Shown here in pieces: positions 9,540-21,344 of a stretch of DNA of 64,000 nt. The DNA comes from Dermacentor variabilis. Its lineage: Eukaryota > Arthropoda > Arachnida > Ixodida > Ixodidae. How positions within the stretch are numbered: the stretch's first letter is position 1; each line of letters starts with the position of its first letter. The position numbers and the translations under genes were made by a program. The stretch covers positions 34,245,615 to 34,309,614 of the forward strand of contig NC_134573.1 of assembly GCF_050947875.1 (NCBI RefSeq), given 5' to 3'. The notes under the pieces were generated by a model. The model was not told where the DNA came from and made no database searches. It was given only the letters and a program-made list of their open reading frames with translations.

Positions 9540-10267
9540 ATTCTTTAAAATGCTCCCAGTCCTCCGATGCTAATTTCCAAATGGGAACACGGGGAGGGTT
9601 GTCATGCTGCATTATTGACTTTAAAGTTATAGGGAAGTAGTCACTTCCAAAATGATTATTCATCACATTCCATTCCAGATGAGGCAGAAGGGAAGCAGAG
9701 CCTATTCCTAGATCTATCGATGAATATGAGTAGTTGTATTGGATACTATAATAGGCTGGCTCCATCTTACTAAACACGCAGGCACCAGATGTAAGGACGA
9801 AACTTTCAATAAGTCGGCCTCTTGCGCCGCAACGCGCGTCTCCCCACAACGTGTTGTGGGGTTAAAATCGCCCACAAGTATGTAAGGTTTCGGGCGCTGA
9901 TTTATGAGGTTATAGAAATCGGCTTTTTGGAGGTGATAGCTTGGAATATATATACGGTACAGACAGTTACCAACTTATTGAAAAGAACCCCTCTAATTGA
10001 CACTACCTCGAGGGGTGTCTGTAAGGCCACATGGCGACAAGCTAGAGACTTGTCTGCAAGGATTGCTACGCCGCCACCCGAGGTGTTAGCCTCATCACGG
10101 TCCTTGCGGAAAATAGTGTACTGGCGAAGAAAGTTTGTTTGTGTACGTCTTAAATACGTCTCCTGAACACACAGCAACTTTGGATTATGTTTGTGTAGGA
10201 GTTCTCTAATATCGTCAAGGTTATGCAGAAGTCCTCTAACATTCAATTGTAGTGTTTGTGTATCCAT
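9540..10267 (-). pseudogene. LINE-D ORF2 endonuclease
   Basis: The ATG at 10267 begins the endonuclease: LQLNVRGLLHNLDDIRELLH, LLCVQETYL (catalytic Glu), RKDRDEANTSGGGVAIL. After a frame break near 9900, WGDARCGARGRLIESF, SSIDLGIGS and HFGSDYFPI (catalytic His region) follow. The domain nicks target DNA for target-primed reverse transcription. It is cut at 9540 by the Gyp-1 boundary. Confidence 0.8.
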
Positions 10268-10280
10268 TATGCAACTTGTA

Positions 10281-10993
10281 TTTAGTGTTGTGTGTTTAAA
10301 AGATGAGGATTAGCTCACGGGCCCTTTGCAGGCGCCGTGACGGGAGTTTTGTCTTTTTTGGAGCGGTCGAGATGCTCGCCGCTCCTTAGGCGCTGGTGGC
10401 GCCGTCTGGCTGGTCGTTGTGGCCATCGCCTCGTGCTAGGCGCTGGACACGCGCTCTTCCGAGCGCTTTGTTTGACATGAATGCCTCGGCCCGTTAGACG
10501 AGACCTTAAAGGCCACCTGCCCGGAGGTGGATGGCCCCTTCTGCTGGGGTGGCGGAGCAGCGCAAGCTGCAACCGCCGGGGGGGGAGGGGGGGGGAGGCT
10601 GCGTGACGTCACCACCGGCTCCCTATGGATGGGCCGGACAGCCGCCGGTTGCCGTTGTGGCGCTGCCCCCTGACGCGCCACATCAGCAAGGCTGCCCTTA
10701 GGCAGGTATGACACCCGCCTGCGTGCCTCCTTGAAAGATATGTTTTCTTTGACTTTGATTGTGACCATTTCTTTTTCTTTTTTCCAGGATGGGCGCTACC
10801 GTGAATACGGCGCGTGCTCCTCATCACAGTTCACGCAGTGGAGAATGTTCTCGCAAGATTTAGAGGTATGTTCATGGGCACTGCATTTCGCACAGGTGTG
10901 GCGGTCACGGCAGCTCTGTGAACTGTGGCCGAAACGTTGGCATTTGAAACATCTGAGGGGATTTGGCACATATGGCCTAACACGAAGCTTGAT
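10281..10993 (-). pseudogene. LINE-D ORF1, zinc knuckles and C-terminal region
   Basis: Just inside the LINE-E junction the minus strand encodes KLRVRPYVPNPLRCFKCQRF, then knuckles of the form C-x2-C-x4-H-x4-C (CFKCQRFGHSSQSC, CAKCSAHEHTSKSC), then VTIKVKENISFKEARRRVS and a proline-rich tail. Frame changes occur near 10830 and within the tail. The first residues connect in frame to 26481 when LINE-E is removed. Confidence 0.75.
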
Positions 10994-13900
10994 TTGTTGT
11001 GTACTGTAGGTTTAATGGCGCATAAGCAACTCAGGCTATCATGCGCCAAAGACAAGGTGAAAATTCTTTTAAAAAGTTGGGTCACCTCAGTGACGATCCT
11101 TGTCTAGGCAAGGACTCCGATGATACCAACAAACTCAAGGTCTCAGTCTTCTCAAATATGAGGAGGCGGGTGGGGTGTATCCCAATATGAAGTTGTGGGT
11201 AGGCTCATTTGTAGTTTTTCAAAGATACCTCCTTTTCTTAAAAAGCTAATAATGTGTGTGCTATCGACAAGTGCATCTTCGCCTAAAATCAATGCTGGGT
11301 GAAAGGGAATATGCTGATTATAAAACGAAGTAAAGTATTTTTTCCTCGGTGTTTCTAGTTGCACGCATGATAATAAGATGTGGTTTGCAGTAAGTTCATT
11401 TCCGCATTTTTCACAGCCAGGCTTGCCTTGTTTTGTCAGAAGGAAGTTGTGTGCAAGGTGCGTGTGTCCAATGCGAAGGCGACATAAAATTACTTCGATG
11501 AAGCGTTCTCGGTGTGAGCATGACTTCCATTCTTTTGTGACAGCTTTTACTAGGTGTAGTTTTTTTAGTTTATTTGTTTCTTCATTATTGCATATAGTGT
11601 GCCATTTATTTCTCAGCTTATGGTGCACCAGTTTCATACAGTCTTTGTAAGGAATTCTTGCTTTGACCATGTTTTTATGCCGAGCTTTCGCTGCCCATTC
11701 ATCTGCTATTTCGTTCCCACCGATTCCCACGTGACTAGGCATCCAGCAAAATTTTATGCAATGTCCTTGCCTTGTGGTTCTTCTTATGTTATGTAGGATG
11801 TCGCCGATTAATTGTGTAATTGAATTTCTAGGCTGAAGTGCTGTTAGTACGCTTAGTGAATCAGTGTAAATTATGATGTTTTCAATGTTCTCATTCATTA
11901 TTTTTTTCTACAGCTAGAGAGACCACGTAACACTCTGCAGTAAAAATGGATGCACACTGAGGTAGGCGTACTGTTTTTTCCCAAATGTTTTGTATCGCGG
12001 CCCTGCCAACGTATCCTGCCGATTCGGAGCCATCAGTATAAAAAGCTCTGTATTCCGCTTATTTTTCGTTTAGTGCTAAAAATTCCTGTAGTATGTGTTC
12101 ATGTGGTGTTTTTTAAAGGTGTGTTAATCTGAAGTCACACACTGGAGGCTGACAATACCAAGGTGCGGAGTGGATCGGGTTTTCGGGCCATCTGAGGTTA
12201 TATGTCCCTGATGTCTAATTCTTGGCATCTATCCTCGAAGCGGAGGAGAAGTGGTCTTATTGCTTGGGGTTTGTTGGTAAATAGTCTTCGTGATGGGCAC
12301 CTTGTAACTATTGGGTAGCAGATGTGTTTCGGCAATGAACGAATTTTTAGGATGTATGAGCATGTAAACATGGTTTTCTATCTGAAAGGGGTGGTTCATT
12401 GGTTTCCACATAGAGACTGTGTATAGGAGACGTCTTGTATGCACCAGTTGAAAGACGTAAACCTAAATTATGTACTGGGTCAAGGCGGTTCAAATATTAC
12501 TTCCTTGCTGAGCCATACACTATGGACCGATAGCCTGAGCAGGAGCCTATAACAGAACGGTAAATGTGTAGGAGGCATACCCTATCAGAACCCCAGTGTT
12601 TGCGTGAAAGGACTTTAAGTATGTTCAGAGATCGAGATGCTTCCTTTTTCAGCGCGTTGATGTGCGGAAGGAAGGTGAGTTTCTTGTCAAAAATTATGCC
12701 TAGAAATTTGTACTCGTTTTGGACAGGTAATTCGGCTTCGTTCAGGTGTAGGGTGGGGTCGATCTGTACACCTCGTTTGAGTGAAAAGAGAATGGTTACT
12801 GTTTTCTGTGGTGAAAATCGGAAACCATTTCTATCTTCCCATGTTGCTAGTTTATTTATTGTTAGCTGTACCTGTCTTTCGCATGTTGATATGTTTGATT
12901 ACGTGCAGGCTATCTGAAGAACGTCGACGTATACTGATTACATAATGGATTTTTGGGGATTATTTTGCTAATAGAATTCATTTTTATAATAAAAAGTGTT
13001 GTGCTTAAAATACACCCCTGAGGTATTCTATTTTCATGAACGAAATTTTTCGACAGAGTTGAGCCTAGGCGCACATGGAACGAACGGTTAGACAAAAAGT
13101 ATTTTATGCAGTCCAACATCTTGCCGTGGATGCCAAGATCGGCCGGGTCTTTAGGAATCCCTAGCATCCAGGTTGTGTCATATGCCTTCTCTACATCAAA
13201 AAAGACAGCAAGGCAGTGTTGTTTGTGTATAGATACTTCTTGTACTGCGTTTTCAAGACGAACTCGATGGTCATTAGTGGAGGATGCTTTTTTAAAACCA
13301 CATTGATGGATATCGAGAAGCTCACGGGTTTCTAGTATGAAGGCTAATCTAATATTCAGGACATCTTCAAAGGACTTCGCAAGGCAGCTGGTAAGGGCTA
13401 TAGACCTATAGCTACTGGGGGAGGTTGGTGGTTTTCCGGGTTTTAAAAATGGAACAATAATAGCTTTCTTCCATGATTCGGGTCTCTTCCCCGATATCCA
13501 AATTTTGTTTTAAAATTTTAAGACGATTTTTACGGCATGTTCAGAGAGATGGCCTAGCATTTGGTAATGTATTCTATCGGGGCCAGATGCAGTTTGTTTA
13601 CCAGCGGACAGTACTCAGTGGATTTCTTGAACTTCAATTAAAGTATTGTATGGTTCATTCCTGCTGTCATTTATCGGTAGTCTTTGTTTCTGAGCTGTGT
13701 TTTTTTATTTTAGAAATAATTCTCTATAATGTAGTGAACTAGAAGCTGCCGAGAAATATTCACCCAATATATCTGCCTGTTCTTCTATGCTTGTCTGTAT
13801 ACCGACCGGGGCTGTGAGAAACGGAACTGTGAATGGGGAATAGCTCTTATTTAGCTTTCGTACCTACTCCCACATTTGTTTTGGTGTGGTTGAGCTGTTT

Positions 13901-14653
13901 ATAGAGGACACGTAGCTTTGCCATGAATACTTTTCAGCACTGCGGCGGATATATTGAGCTTTCGCTCTCTCTTTTTTAAAACTTACAAATTTTTCTGCCG
14001 TTGGGTATCTGCGAAATATTCCCCAAGCTTTGTTTTGTTCTTTTTTCGCTTCTCTACATTCTTGTTTATACCAAATTTTGTGATATTGTTTAACTACTCC
14101 AGAGGAGTGACGTATAGCTAGGTGGTGCAGCGTCAATAATATAGTTTGTGAAAGCTTCATTTAGTTCGTCTATGGTGAGATTATTTGAAAGTATTTTTTC
14201 CAGGCTGGCTTTCTCTTGAAACAGGGCCCTGTCGGCTAAATGGAGCTTCCACCGTCGGGATTTTGTTGGGATTACTTCCGGTAAAGATTTTAAGCTAATT
14301 AGTACAGGTAGATGATCGCTTCGATGAGGGTTGTCTAGTACGTCCCATTTCAATTCAATGAAAATAGAGGGTGAACTAAAGGACAGATCGATGCAGCTCA
14401 TTTTTTTCTGAGCTAGGTGAACAATAGGTTGGTTTTCCAGTGTTTAATAAAGAGAGGTCATTACTCAGAATAAGATCCTCAATAATTTGGCCTCTTGTAT
14501 CTGTTTTATCACTACCCCAAAAGCTGGAGTGCGCGTTAAAATATCCGACTATTAAATACGGCTCTGGTAGCTGTTCTATAAGATGTTGCAGTTCATGTAT
14601 GATTACTCCAAGATGTGGCTCCAGGTATACACAGCATAATGTAATTGTTTTAA
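10994..14653 (-). mobile_element. LINE-E, 3' segment: endonuclease end, reverse transcriptase, RNase H
   Basis: LINE-E is an RNase H-bearing I-group LINE inserted in LINE-D ORF1. Its 3' end here and 5' end at 26474 are both flanked by CTTGAT (10988-10993 and 26475-26480), a target duplication, and the LINE-D codons rejoin in frame across it. This segment begins on the minus strand at the TTAA of the Kolobok-like insertion (14650-14653) and runs to the 3' untranslated region near 11000. Confidence 0.85.
11152..14640 (-). pseudogene. LINE-E ORF2: endonuclease C-terminus, reverse transcriptase, RNase H
   Basis: On the minus strand: endonuclease C-terminal motifs QLPEPYLIVGYFNAHSSFWG (about 14600-14530) and DNPHRSDHLPVLISL (about 14340-14280), then a linker with WDVLDN and KIWYKQECREAKKEQNKAWG. 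A reverse transcriptase follows at 13860-12440 with DPADLGIHGKMLDCIKYFL and IPQGCILSTTLFIIKMN, but with many stops and no clear YADD. The RNase H and C-terminal part is still open from 11898 to 11152: IIIYTDSLSVLTAL, FCWMPSHVGIGGNEIADEWA and a CEKCGNELTANHILLSC knuckle. RNase H removes RNA from the hybrid during second-strand synthesis. The polymerase core is dead but the last 248 codons are uninterrupted. Confidence 0.8.
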
Positions 14654-16092
14654 GGGGACAGGGTAGGTCCTATTCTTGCCATGCATTTTAGGCTGTGTTC
14701 GTGACCCTTTTTCTCGTGATCTGCTGGGGTTAGTACATTAATCTTGGTGGCATTGTAATCAACAATGTTAGGTAGTGTTACTGAACCAGGATTATTTCTT
14801 TTTAAAGATTAGATTTTTTGTTTTTATTTTTTTACTGGACCCACCAAATTTTAGAGCCAGAACCTGCAGTAAATAGCCTGTAAACAAAAATCCCCTACAA
14901 GAATATTTATAATCCTGGTTCAGTAGACTTTCTGTAATGTTTGCTCAATATCTGGAAAATGTTATCGCCCTAGCGCTTGTAGTTTCTGAACAAAAGGGTC
15001 ATATGCAGCAAAATTTGGTGTTTTGAGATAATTGGCTTTGAAGTGAAAGAAAGAGCTTTATTGCAATATAGGACTATAGAAACAAATTCTGGCGCATTTT
15101 TTCAATAGCCACCAGCCTTGTTGTCCCCTCCATCGTCAACACTTCTTTTCTGTGCTAGCTGCCGTGTTTTCCGGGCCTCCTTAGTTACCAGTCGTGTAGC
15201 CCTCTCTGCAAAGTACAGTCACCGCCGGTCAACTTCGCGCAACCACTGGACTGTGAACCGTCCTGGAGAAACTCCGAATGACCTCAGAATGTGGGCTCGA
15301 GCAATGCTGCGGTCATTAAATGTTAGCACAGCATCCATGGTCGCTATTTTCAGCGTCTTGAGGCCAAGAAAGACATTCTTCGGAGCGCGCTCCCATACAA
15401 CGTTGGTGAATGCCTCATTCGCGTTCTGAGTTTTTCCATGGAGACATTTCTGGAGAAGCTCAGGCTTTGAGAGCTGCTGAAACACCGGCGTTCTGCTTCG
15501 AGCGTTCCACCGAGCGCGAAAGCTTCGATGCAGACGCGCACGTGGTGGCCGCGGCGCCCGCTCCTGGATTGTGTTGCGGAGAATTGGCGTCATTGGAGGT
15601 CTACTTATGCCGGTTTCCGTGGAAGAGACGTTTTTCAAAGCACTTCTTTGGCTTCGTCATTGCATTACCGCTAAATAACCAGCACCAAAGTATAAATAAA
15701 TTTGATTGCGCACGAAAACACGCCAAAGCACGAGCAAAACGCCGCGCGTTGCGAGTAATCCAGCTGCGTCTTAGGATTCGTTTGGCTAAGTGAAATATGC
15801 TAGCTAGGTTTTCACTGTTGCCAGATGAGGGACTGCCATTCCGCTAAACGTGACAAAAAATAGGCGGTGAAAAAAAAACTTTTTTCAGTTTAGGAGAGGC
15901 AAACATCCCGAGCATGTGTTAAAGGGGGCGTGGCTGGATGCTGCCTAGGTTTCGAAAAATGTTGATTTTGAGGTAAATATTTCGCGTGCGCGCAAATGAA
16001 ACAATGGGCTATGTTAGGGAAAGAATAGATATTTTAAATTACACAAAAACAAAAAATTGATTTCTTTCGGAAAATTTGCCTACCCTGTTCCC
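14654..16092 (-). mobile_element. TTAA-site DNA transposon remnant (Kolobok-like), nested in LINE-E
   Basis: The 1439-bp insert is bounded by inverted repeats GGGGACAGGGTAGG (14654-14667) and GGGAACAGGGTAGG (read inward from 16092), 13 of 14 identical. It is flanked by TTAA at 14650-14653 and 16093-16096. Deleting the insert and one TTAA rejoins the LINE-E endonuclease in frame. It carries the C-terminal part of a transposase (15638-15102). A TTAA duplication points to piggyBac, Kolobok or Sola3. The transposase fragment does not look like piggyBac and shows the NANEAF-type motif of the Mutator-like/Kolobok group. Confidence 0.8.
15102..15638 (-). pseudogene. Kolobok/Mutator-like transposase, C-terminal fragment
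   Basis: The frame shows VFQQLSKPELLQKCLHGKTQ followed by NANEAFTNVVWERAPKNV and GLKTLKIATMDAVLTFND. This block is known from arthropod transposases annotated as Mutator-like; the Glu of NANE probably completes the DDE triad. A TGA at 15219-15221 interrupts the frame, which otherwise continues in phase to a stop at 15102-15104. The N-terminal two thirds, including the first catalytic acids, are missing, so the copy is inert. The superfamily name rests on motif memory plus the TTAA target. Confidence 0.6.
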
Positions 16093-16096
16093 TTAA

Positions 16097-16968
16097 ATGT
16101 GTGCCGGATGACTGCCACAGCTTCTAATTTAGTATTAAGGCGACGTTCTTTAGCTGCGACCCCCTCTTTAACTATAATAGCAACGCCACCTGATAGCCTG
16201 CTTGCGTGCTTTCGGTCGCGGCGGAAGACTACTTTTTGAGCATATTTTCAGGTTTGGCGCCTAAGTTTGTTTCTTGGAGACACAGGGCCACAGGTGAGAA
16301 TGTGGCCAGTATGTCTTTCATGTCATTTATATTATGTAAAAGTCATCTGCATTTCCAGTGTATGAAAGCCATTTTGCATTATATGTGTGGAGTGAAAGAG
16401 GATCTAGGATGTGTTTTCAGGCCCCTTGATTTGAAGCCTCTTTTTTGTGGCGATCCAAGGAGCCCCGCCGTTCGCCCCGCGTCGACGGTACAGGGCTGCC
16501 TTGACTTATCGCATCCTCAGATACGCTGGACGTCCGTGCTGGACGCACGGGTAGGTTCAAGTTGAGCCTCGCCATGTGGGGAGGGGCCCTGGGCCGCTAT
16601 CTTGTGCACGTTCGAAAAGCCGACGTTCGATATCGCCTCACACGATTGGACTAGATTGGCCTAGGCCGCAATATCGGCGCAGCCTGGACAATCGCGCGAG
16701 GCGAAATCGAACGTCGGCTTTTCGAACGCGTACAAGATAGCGGCCCTGGCGCCTGCTGACCTGGGGGTTCGCACGGCTTGCTTTCGAGGCAGTGGCGCAA
16801 CGCTAGCTGCGTTCACTGTGGACACTGGAGGCTCTGCCCGAGCCTCACTATGTGTGACCTGGGCAGGCTCTGAAGGCCGCTGTGTTGCCGCGCCCTGTTG
16901 CAGCACAATGGAATAGCTTTTATTTTGCACCAATGAACGTCGCTTCCGCGTTTCCCTGAAAGTGATAT
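16097..16968 (-). mobile_element. LINE-E, middle segment: ORF1 C-terminus and ORF2 endonuclease start
   Basis: Right of the Kolobok-like insert the minus strand gives the endonuclease N-terminus: AFIHWKC at about 16377, then ALCLQETNLGAKPENML and RLSGGVAIIVKEG with stops and a frame change. Further upstream is the ORF1 C-terminal region, ITFRETRKRRSLVQNKSYS near 16968, whose homologue in LINE-D is ISFKEARRRVS. The MITE at 16591-16745 lies inside it. The segment ends where the Gyp-2 LTR begins. Confidence 0.8.
16591..16745. mobile_element. Short MITE with near-perfect inverted arms
   Basis: The 155-bp segment begins GGGCCGCTATCTTGTGCACG and ends with the inverse of GGGCCGCTATCTTGTACGCG. The two arms pair for about 48 bases each, reaching GACGTTCGAT and CGCCTC, with a 50-60 base centre. 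It interrupts the LINE-E ORF1/ORF2 spacer. The target duplication is unclear, so the superfamily cannot be named. Confidence 0.7.
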
Positions 16969-17122
16969 TGTTACGGGGATGTTGCGAGTATAAACTGAAT
17001 ATATTTACAGTATATACAAGCAAAGCCAATGTGGTCAGGATTGCTGACCAGCAACAACACGCAGCAGCCAGCGTCTCGCGATCTTCTTCTTCCTCTCTCT
17101 CGTCTGCCATCCTTCCGTAACA
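16969..17122 (-). repeat. Gyp-2 3' LTR
   Basis: This 154-bp repeat begins (minus) TGTTACGGAAGGATG and ends CATCCCCGTAACA, with TGTTACGG/CCGTAACA inverted ends. It matches 25035-25190 over its whole length with only a few substitutions and a 2-base length difference. The minus sequence next to it (ACCACCCGGGGGTCC) is a possible polypurine tract. Confidence 0.9.
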
Positions 17123-18809
17123 GGACCCCCGGGTGGTGAAGCGCCGTCTCGGAGCATGGTGGGTGAAGAACTGCGAGCGAAGTATGGCTTCAGTCGCGAA
17201 ACGTGCACGACGTCAACAGGCGGCGGACTTGAAGATGGATGAAACTGTAACGGCATGATCTCGTAATTGACGTTGTTAACTTGACGTAGGACTTCATAAG
17301 GCCCTGTGTAGCGAGAGAGAAGCTTCTGGGAGAGGCCTACCAAACCACATGGTGACCAAAGTAGCACCCAAGCATCTGTGGCGAACTGAACATCACGATG
17401 GCACCGGTCGTAACGCTCATTTTTTCAGATGTTGCGAGGCTAATACGCGAGGTCGGACGACTTGACGCGTCATGTGAGCGCGATCGATGACTTGACGAAC
17501 GTACTCAGCGGCAACGCGGGGCACGAAAGGCAGTATGGTGACCATACAAAACATAAAAGGGTGAATATGCTGCGGTGTCTCGTCGGGACGAGTTATACGC
17601 GAATTTCACGTAGGCTAGCGTGGCGTCCCAGTCGCGGTGATCGTTGGAAACGCACATCGACAGCATCTCTCTGAGCGTTTGGCTGAGACCTTCCGTAAGA
17701 TCGTCCGTTTGTGGGTGGTAGGCTGTGGACAGCTTGTGCTCAGTGGCACAGGAGCGGAGGAGGTCGTCCACAACTCGAGACAAGAACCAGCGGCCGCGGT
17801 CTGTAAGTAACTGTCGAGGTACAGCGTGCTGGAGAATGACGTCGTGAAGGAGAAAATCGGCAACGTCAGTTGCGCAACTAGTCGGCAACGCCTTTGTTAT
17901 CGCGTAGCGTGTCGAGTAATCAGTAGCGACGACGATCCACTTATTCCTTCAAGTCGTCGTCGCAAAAGGGCCAAGCAGGTCAAGGCCAACGTGCAAGAAT
18001 GGTTCAGAGTAAACTTCAATTGGATGGAGTCGGCCGAAAAGTGGCAGGGGAGGTTTCTTCCGGCGCTGACACAATTCGCAAGTTGCGACATAAAGACGCA
18101 CAGAGCGGTAGAGATCCGGCCAGAAAAACCGGCGTCGTACGCGGTCGTATGCACGCAAAACTCCAACGTGTCCCGCCGTCGGTGCATCGTTAAGTTGTTC
18201 GAGAACGAAGGATCGCAGATGACGAGGAAGGACAAGGAGCAACTCAGATCCGCCAGGGATGATATTGCGGCGGTAGAGGATGTCGTCATGCAGCACGACC
18301 ACGCGGCATGTGCCGTCGGTGCTCCCAGATTGCACTCCGGCGATGATGGACTGTAAGGATGCGTCACGTTGTTGTTCAGCCCACATGTCGGTCATGTCAG
18401 TCAAAGCCATCACGCAGGTCACCGGATCATGCGCCACAGGATAGGGAGGATCCACGGGGTGACGCGAGAGGCAGTCAGCATCCTTGTGCAGGCGTGCAGA
18501 CTTGTAGTTAACAACAAACGAAAATTCCTGGAGCCGCAAAGCCCAGCGACCAAGTTGTCCTGTGGGGTCCCGGAGGGAAGACAGCCAGCAAAGGGCGTGG
18601 TGGTCTGTAACGACCGAAAACGTGCGGTCGTACAAATATGGCCGGAACTTGGCGACAGCCCAAACTAAAGCCAAGCACTCTCGCTCGGTGATGAGTAATT
18701 TCTCTCGGCAGGCGACAGCAGGCGGCTGGCGTAAGCTATCGCGCATTCGTGCCATTCTGCTGTTGGGCGAGAACAGCGCCGATGGCGTGGCCGCTTGCGT
18801 CAGTGTGGT
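17035..18809 (-). pseudogene. Gyp-2 pol remnant: RNase H and integrase
   Basis: Starting at 18809 the frame gives HTDASGHAIGAVLAQQQNG (RNase H), LLITERECLALVWAVAKF and VVTDHHALCWLSSLRDPTG. The integrase zinc domain follows (HVGVLRAYDRVRRRFFWPD, CELCQRRKK), then GLDLLGPF (first catalytic Asp), LTDRGRWFLS (second Asp), and HPQTDDLTEGLSQTL carrying the Glu. The chromodomain-side C-terminus is LSRYTGPYEVLRQVNNVNYE and HVSRLKPYF. Two frameshifts (near 17900 and 17450) break it. No env follows. Protease and polymerase are absent. Confidence 0.85.
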
Positions 18810-20558
18810 CTTGTTTGCTTGTTAATTTGGGTTTAATGGCGTTAAAGCGACTAAGGCCATGCTGCGCCAGCCACAAGATATTAAGAAATCAAATGGTAAA
18901 GCAGCGAAAGCTGCGTTAGTTTAGAATCTGTAAAAAACGGTTTCTTCTAAAAAGCTCAACAACTCAGTGAAGGGCACTAGCGGTTCATCTCCGAGTATTG
19001 AGGCGGGGTATAAAGGTATGTGTAAGTTATAGAGATTCTGTAAAAGCTTCCGTCCCTGTGTTTCAGTGTTTGGACATGTCATAATAACATGCATTACTGT
19101 GGGTGGCTCTAGGCACTTCTCGCAAGTTGGTGGGTTTTCGTTTTGAAGTAGAAAATTGTGTGTCAGGTGTGTATGCCCTATTCGAAGTCGACATAGGATC
19201 ACCTCATAGAAGCGTTACTGGTGACTGCACGACTTCCACTCGCCAAGCAGGGGTTTTATTGTGTGTAACTTGTTATTTATGCAAGAGTCCCATTCTAGTT
19301 GCGACTTTGATGCCAGGGCATTAGGAATTGCTCGGATACTGTTTTGCATGGAAGTGTTGTTTGCGTTATGCCTTTGTGCGCTGCCATGAACGCGCATCTA
19401 TCTGCTCCTGAATTCACTGGTATCCCAACATGGCTTGGGACCCAGCAGAATCGTATGATTCTTCCGTATCCATTATAGGCCGACATGTTTAGGATATCGA
19501 CAAGCAGGGGTTCGGACGCGGAGTTAAGGTTTAGAGCTCTGATTGCGCTTAATGAATCGGTATATATGATAGCATTCATCTGCTTGTCGGTGGTAATTAT
19601 TTACTGCCGTTCATATCGCAAAAACTTCGGCGGTAAAGACTGAAGAAAACTTATTTATTGGAATGATATTTTGCCAATATTTCCTTATTATTCTGACACC
19701 TACGTATTGTGTTTTGGAGCCGTCAGTGTAAAATTCCATGTAATTTTTATATTTTTCTTGAATAGCTCGGAAATCTTGTATTTTGTGTTCTTGTGGAATG
19801 TCTTTTTTCTTTAGATGTGTTAGCGTCCAGACACATAGCTGGGAAAAGTTGTACCATGGGGGCAATCTTAATGGCCTTTCAGCAACTTCCAGGACCTCAT
19901 GAGGAACTTCATAAGTCTGACAGTATTCTTCGTGTCTTAAGTGGCCGAATCATGTTCGGTTTGTTTGTATAGTGATTTGTATAGTACCGGTGATTTGCAC
20001 TGTGTTACGACGCTGTAGCATATATGTTGTGGTGATGACCGAATTTTCAGTATGTAGGAAAGTGTACGTAGTTCTCTTCGGTGCTATAAGGATGGCTCAT
20101 TGCAGTCAACGTATAAACTTTGGACAGGTGATGTTCTGTAAGCACCGCTCGCCAGTCGTAGGCCGAGATTGTGAGCTGGATCAAGTCGCCTAATGTAGGA
20201 CTGCCTACCTGCACCATAAACTACACTACCGTAGTCGAGGATGCTACGTACAAAAGGCCGGTATATAAATAATCGACATTTTCGGTCAGATCCCCAGTGC
20301 TGTTCGATAAAACCTTAATGATATTTAGTACTTTATTTGCTTTAATTTTAGTTGCGCTTATGTGTGCCAGGAAATTCAATTTTGTGTCAAAAGTTACGCC
20401 TAAAAATTTGTAGTCTTCTTTGACCGGCAGCGTTGTACCATACTATGTGAGAACTGGAGTGCATGTAACCCTCGCTTCTGGGAAAAGAGAACTGTGACAG
20501 TTTTGTGTGTTGAAAAACGCAAACCACTTTTGTCAGCCCCTTGTGTGAGATTATTTAT

Positions 20559-20799
20559 TATACCCGCTGTGGTTGCCCAGTGGCTATGGTGTTGGGCTGC
20601 TGCGCACGATGTCGCGGGATCGAATCTCGGCCACGGCGGCCGCATTTCGATGGGGGCGAAATGCGAAAACAACCGTGTACTTAGATTTAGGTGCACGTCA
20701 AAGAACCCCAGGTGATCCAAATTTCCGGTGTCGTCCACTACGGCGTGTCTCATAATCAGAGAGTGGTTTTGGCACGTAAAACCCCTTAATTTCTTTTGC
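20559..20799 (+). mobile_element. Ruka-type SINE, copy 1
   Basis: tRNA-like head (TGGTTGCCCAGTGGCTATGG, then GGGATCGAATCTCGG as B box) followed by the family body (GGGGCGAAATGCGAAAAC, GTGCACGTCAAAGAACCCCA, GGTTTTGGCACGTAAAACCCC). Flanks GATTATTTAT at 20549-20558 and 20800-20809 form a 10-bp target duplication. It interrupts the LINE-F reverse transcriptase. A closer-to-consensus copy is at 58186-58424. Confidence 0.9.
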
Positions 20800-21344
20800 G
20801 ATTATTTATCGTTATTTGTAGTCTTTCGCAAGTGCGTAGATTTTAAGCGCGGCAAGCCACTTGCGAATCGTTGACCTATATTGAGTGCATAACAGATGAT
20901 GGGGGGATGATCGTATTTACAAAGTTCATTTTGACTATGAAAAGTGTCGTGCTCGGAATGAAACCTTGTGGAACGCCATTTTCTTGTGTAAATATGCGTG
21001 AAAGTATTGTGCCGAGATGTACTTGAAAGGTTCTATTTGACATGAAATCACTTAAGACAACTTAGCATTCTGCCGCGAATTCCCAGGTCAGCCAGGTCTC
21101 TCAAGATTCCATATCGCCACGTCGTATCATACGCCTTTCCTAAATCGAAGAAGACCGTGAGACAGCCTTGTTTGTGTAGAAACGCGCCACGTATTTCCTG
21201 TTCTAGTTGCACTAAATGGTCAGTGGTGGAGCAGCCCTTTTTGTATTCGCATTGGTGCGTGTCTATTAGGCGTCTTGTTTCAAGGATGAAAGTGAGTCTT
21301 ATGTTTATGGTGCTCTCATAGGATTTAGCTAGGCAGCTTGTTAA

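Larger units (their letters stand above)
9540..10993 (-). mobile_element. LINE-D, 3'-most surviving part: ORF1 C-terminus and ORF2 endonuclease
   Basis: LINE-D is the outer container of the large nest. Its pieces lie at 33704-34530 (leader and ORF1 start), 26481-26691 (ORF1 middle) and here. Here the minus strand gives the zinc knuckles of ORF1, an ORF1 C-terminal half rich in P, Q and A, a short spacer, and ORF2 endonuclease from 10267. The element stops at 9540 against Gyp-1, so reverse transcriptase and RNase H are absent. Confidence 0.8.
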
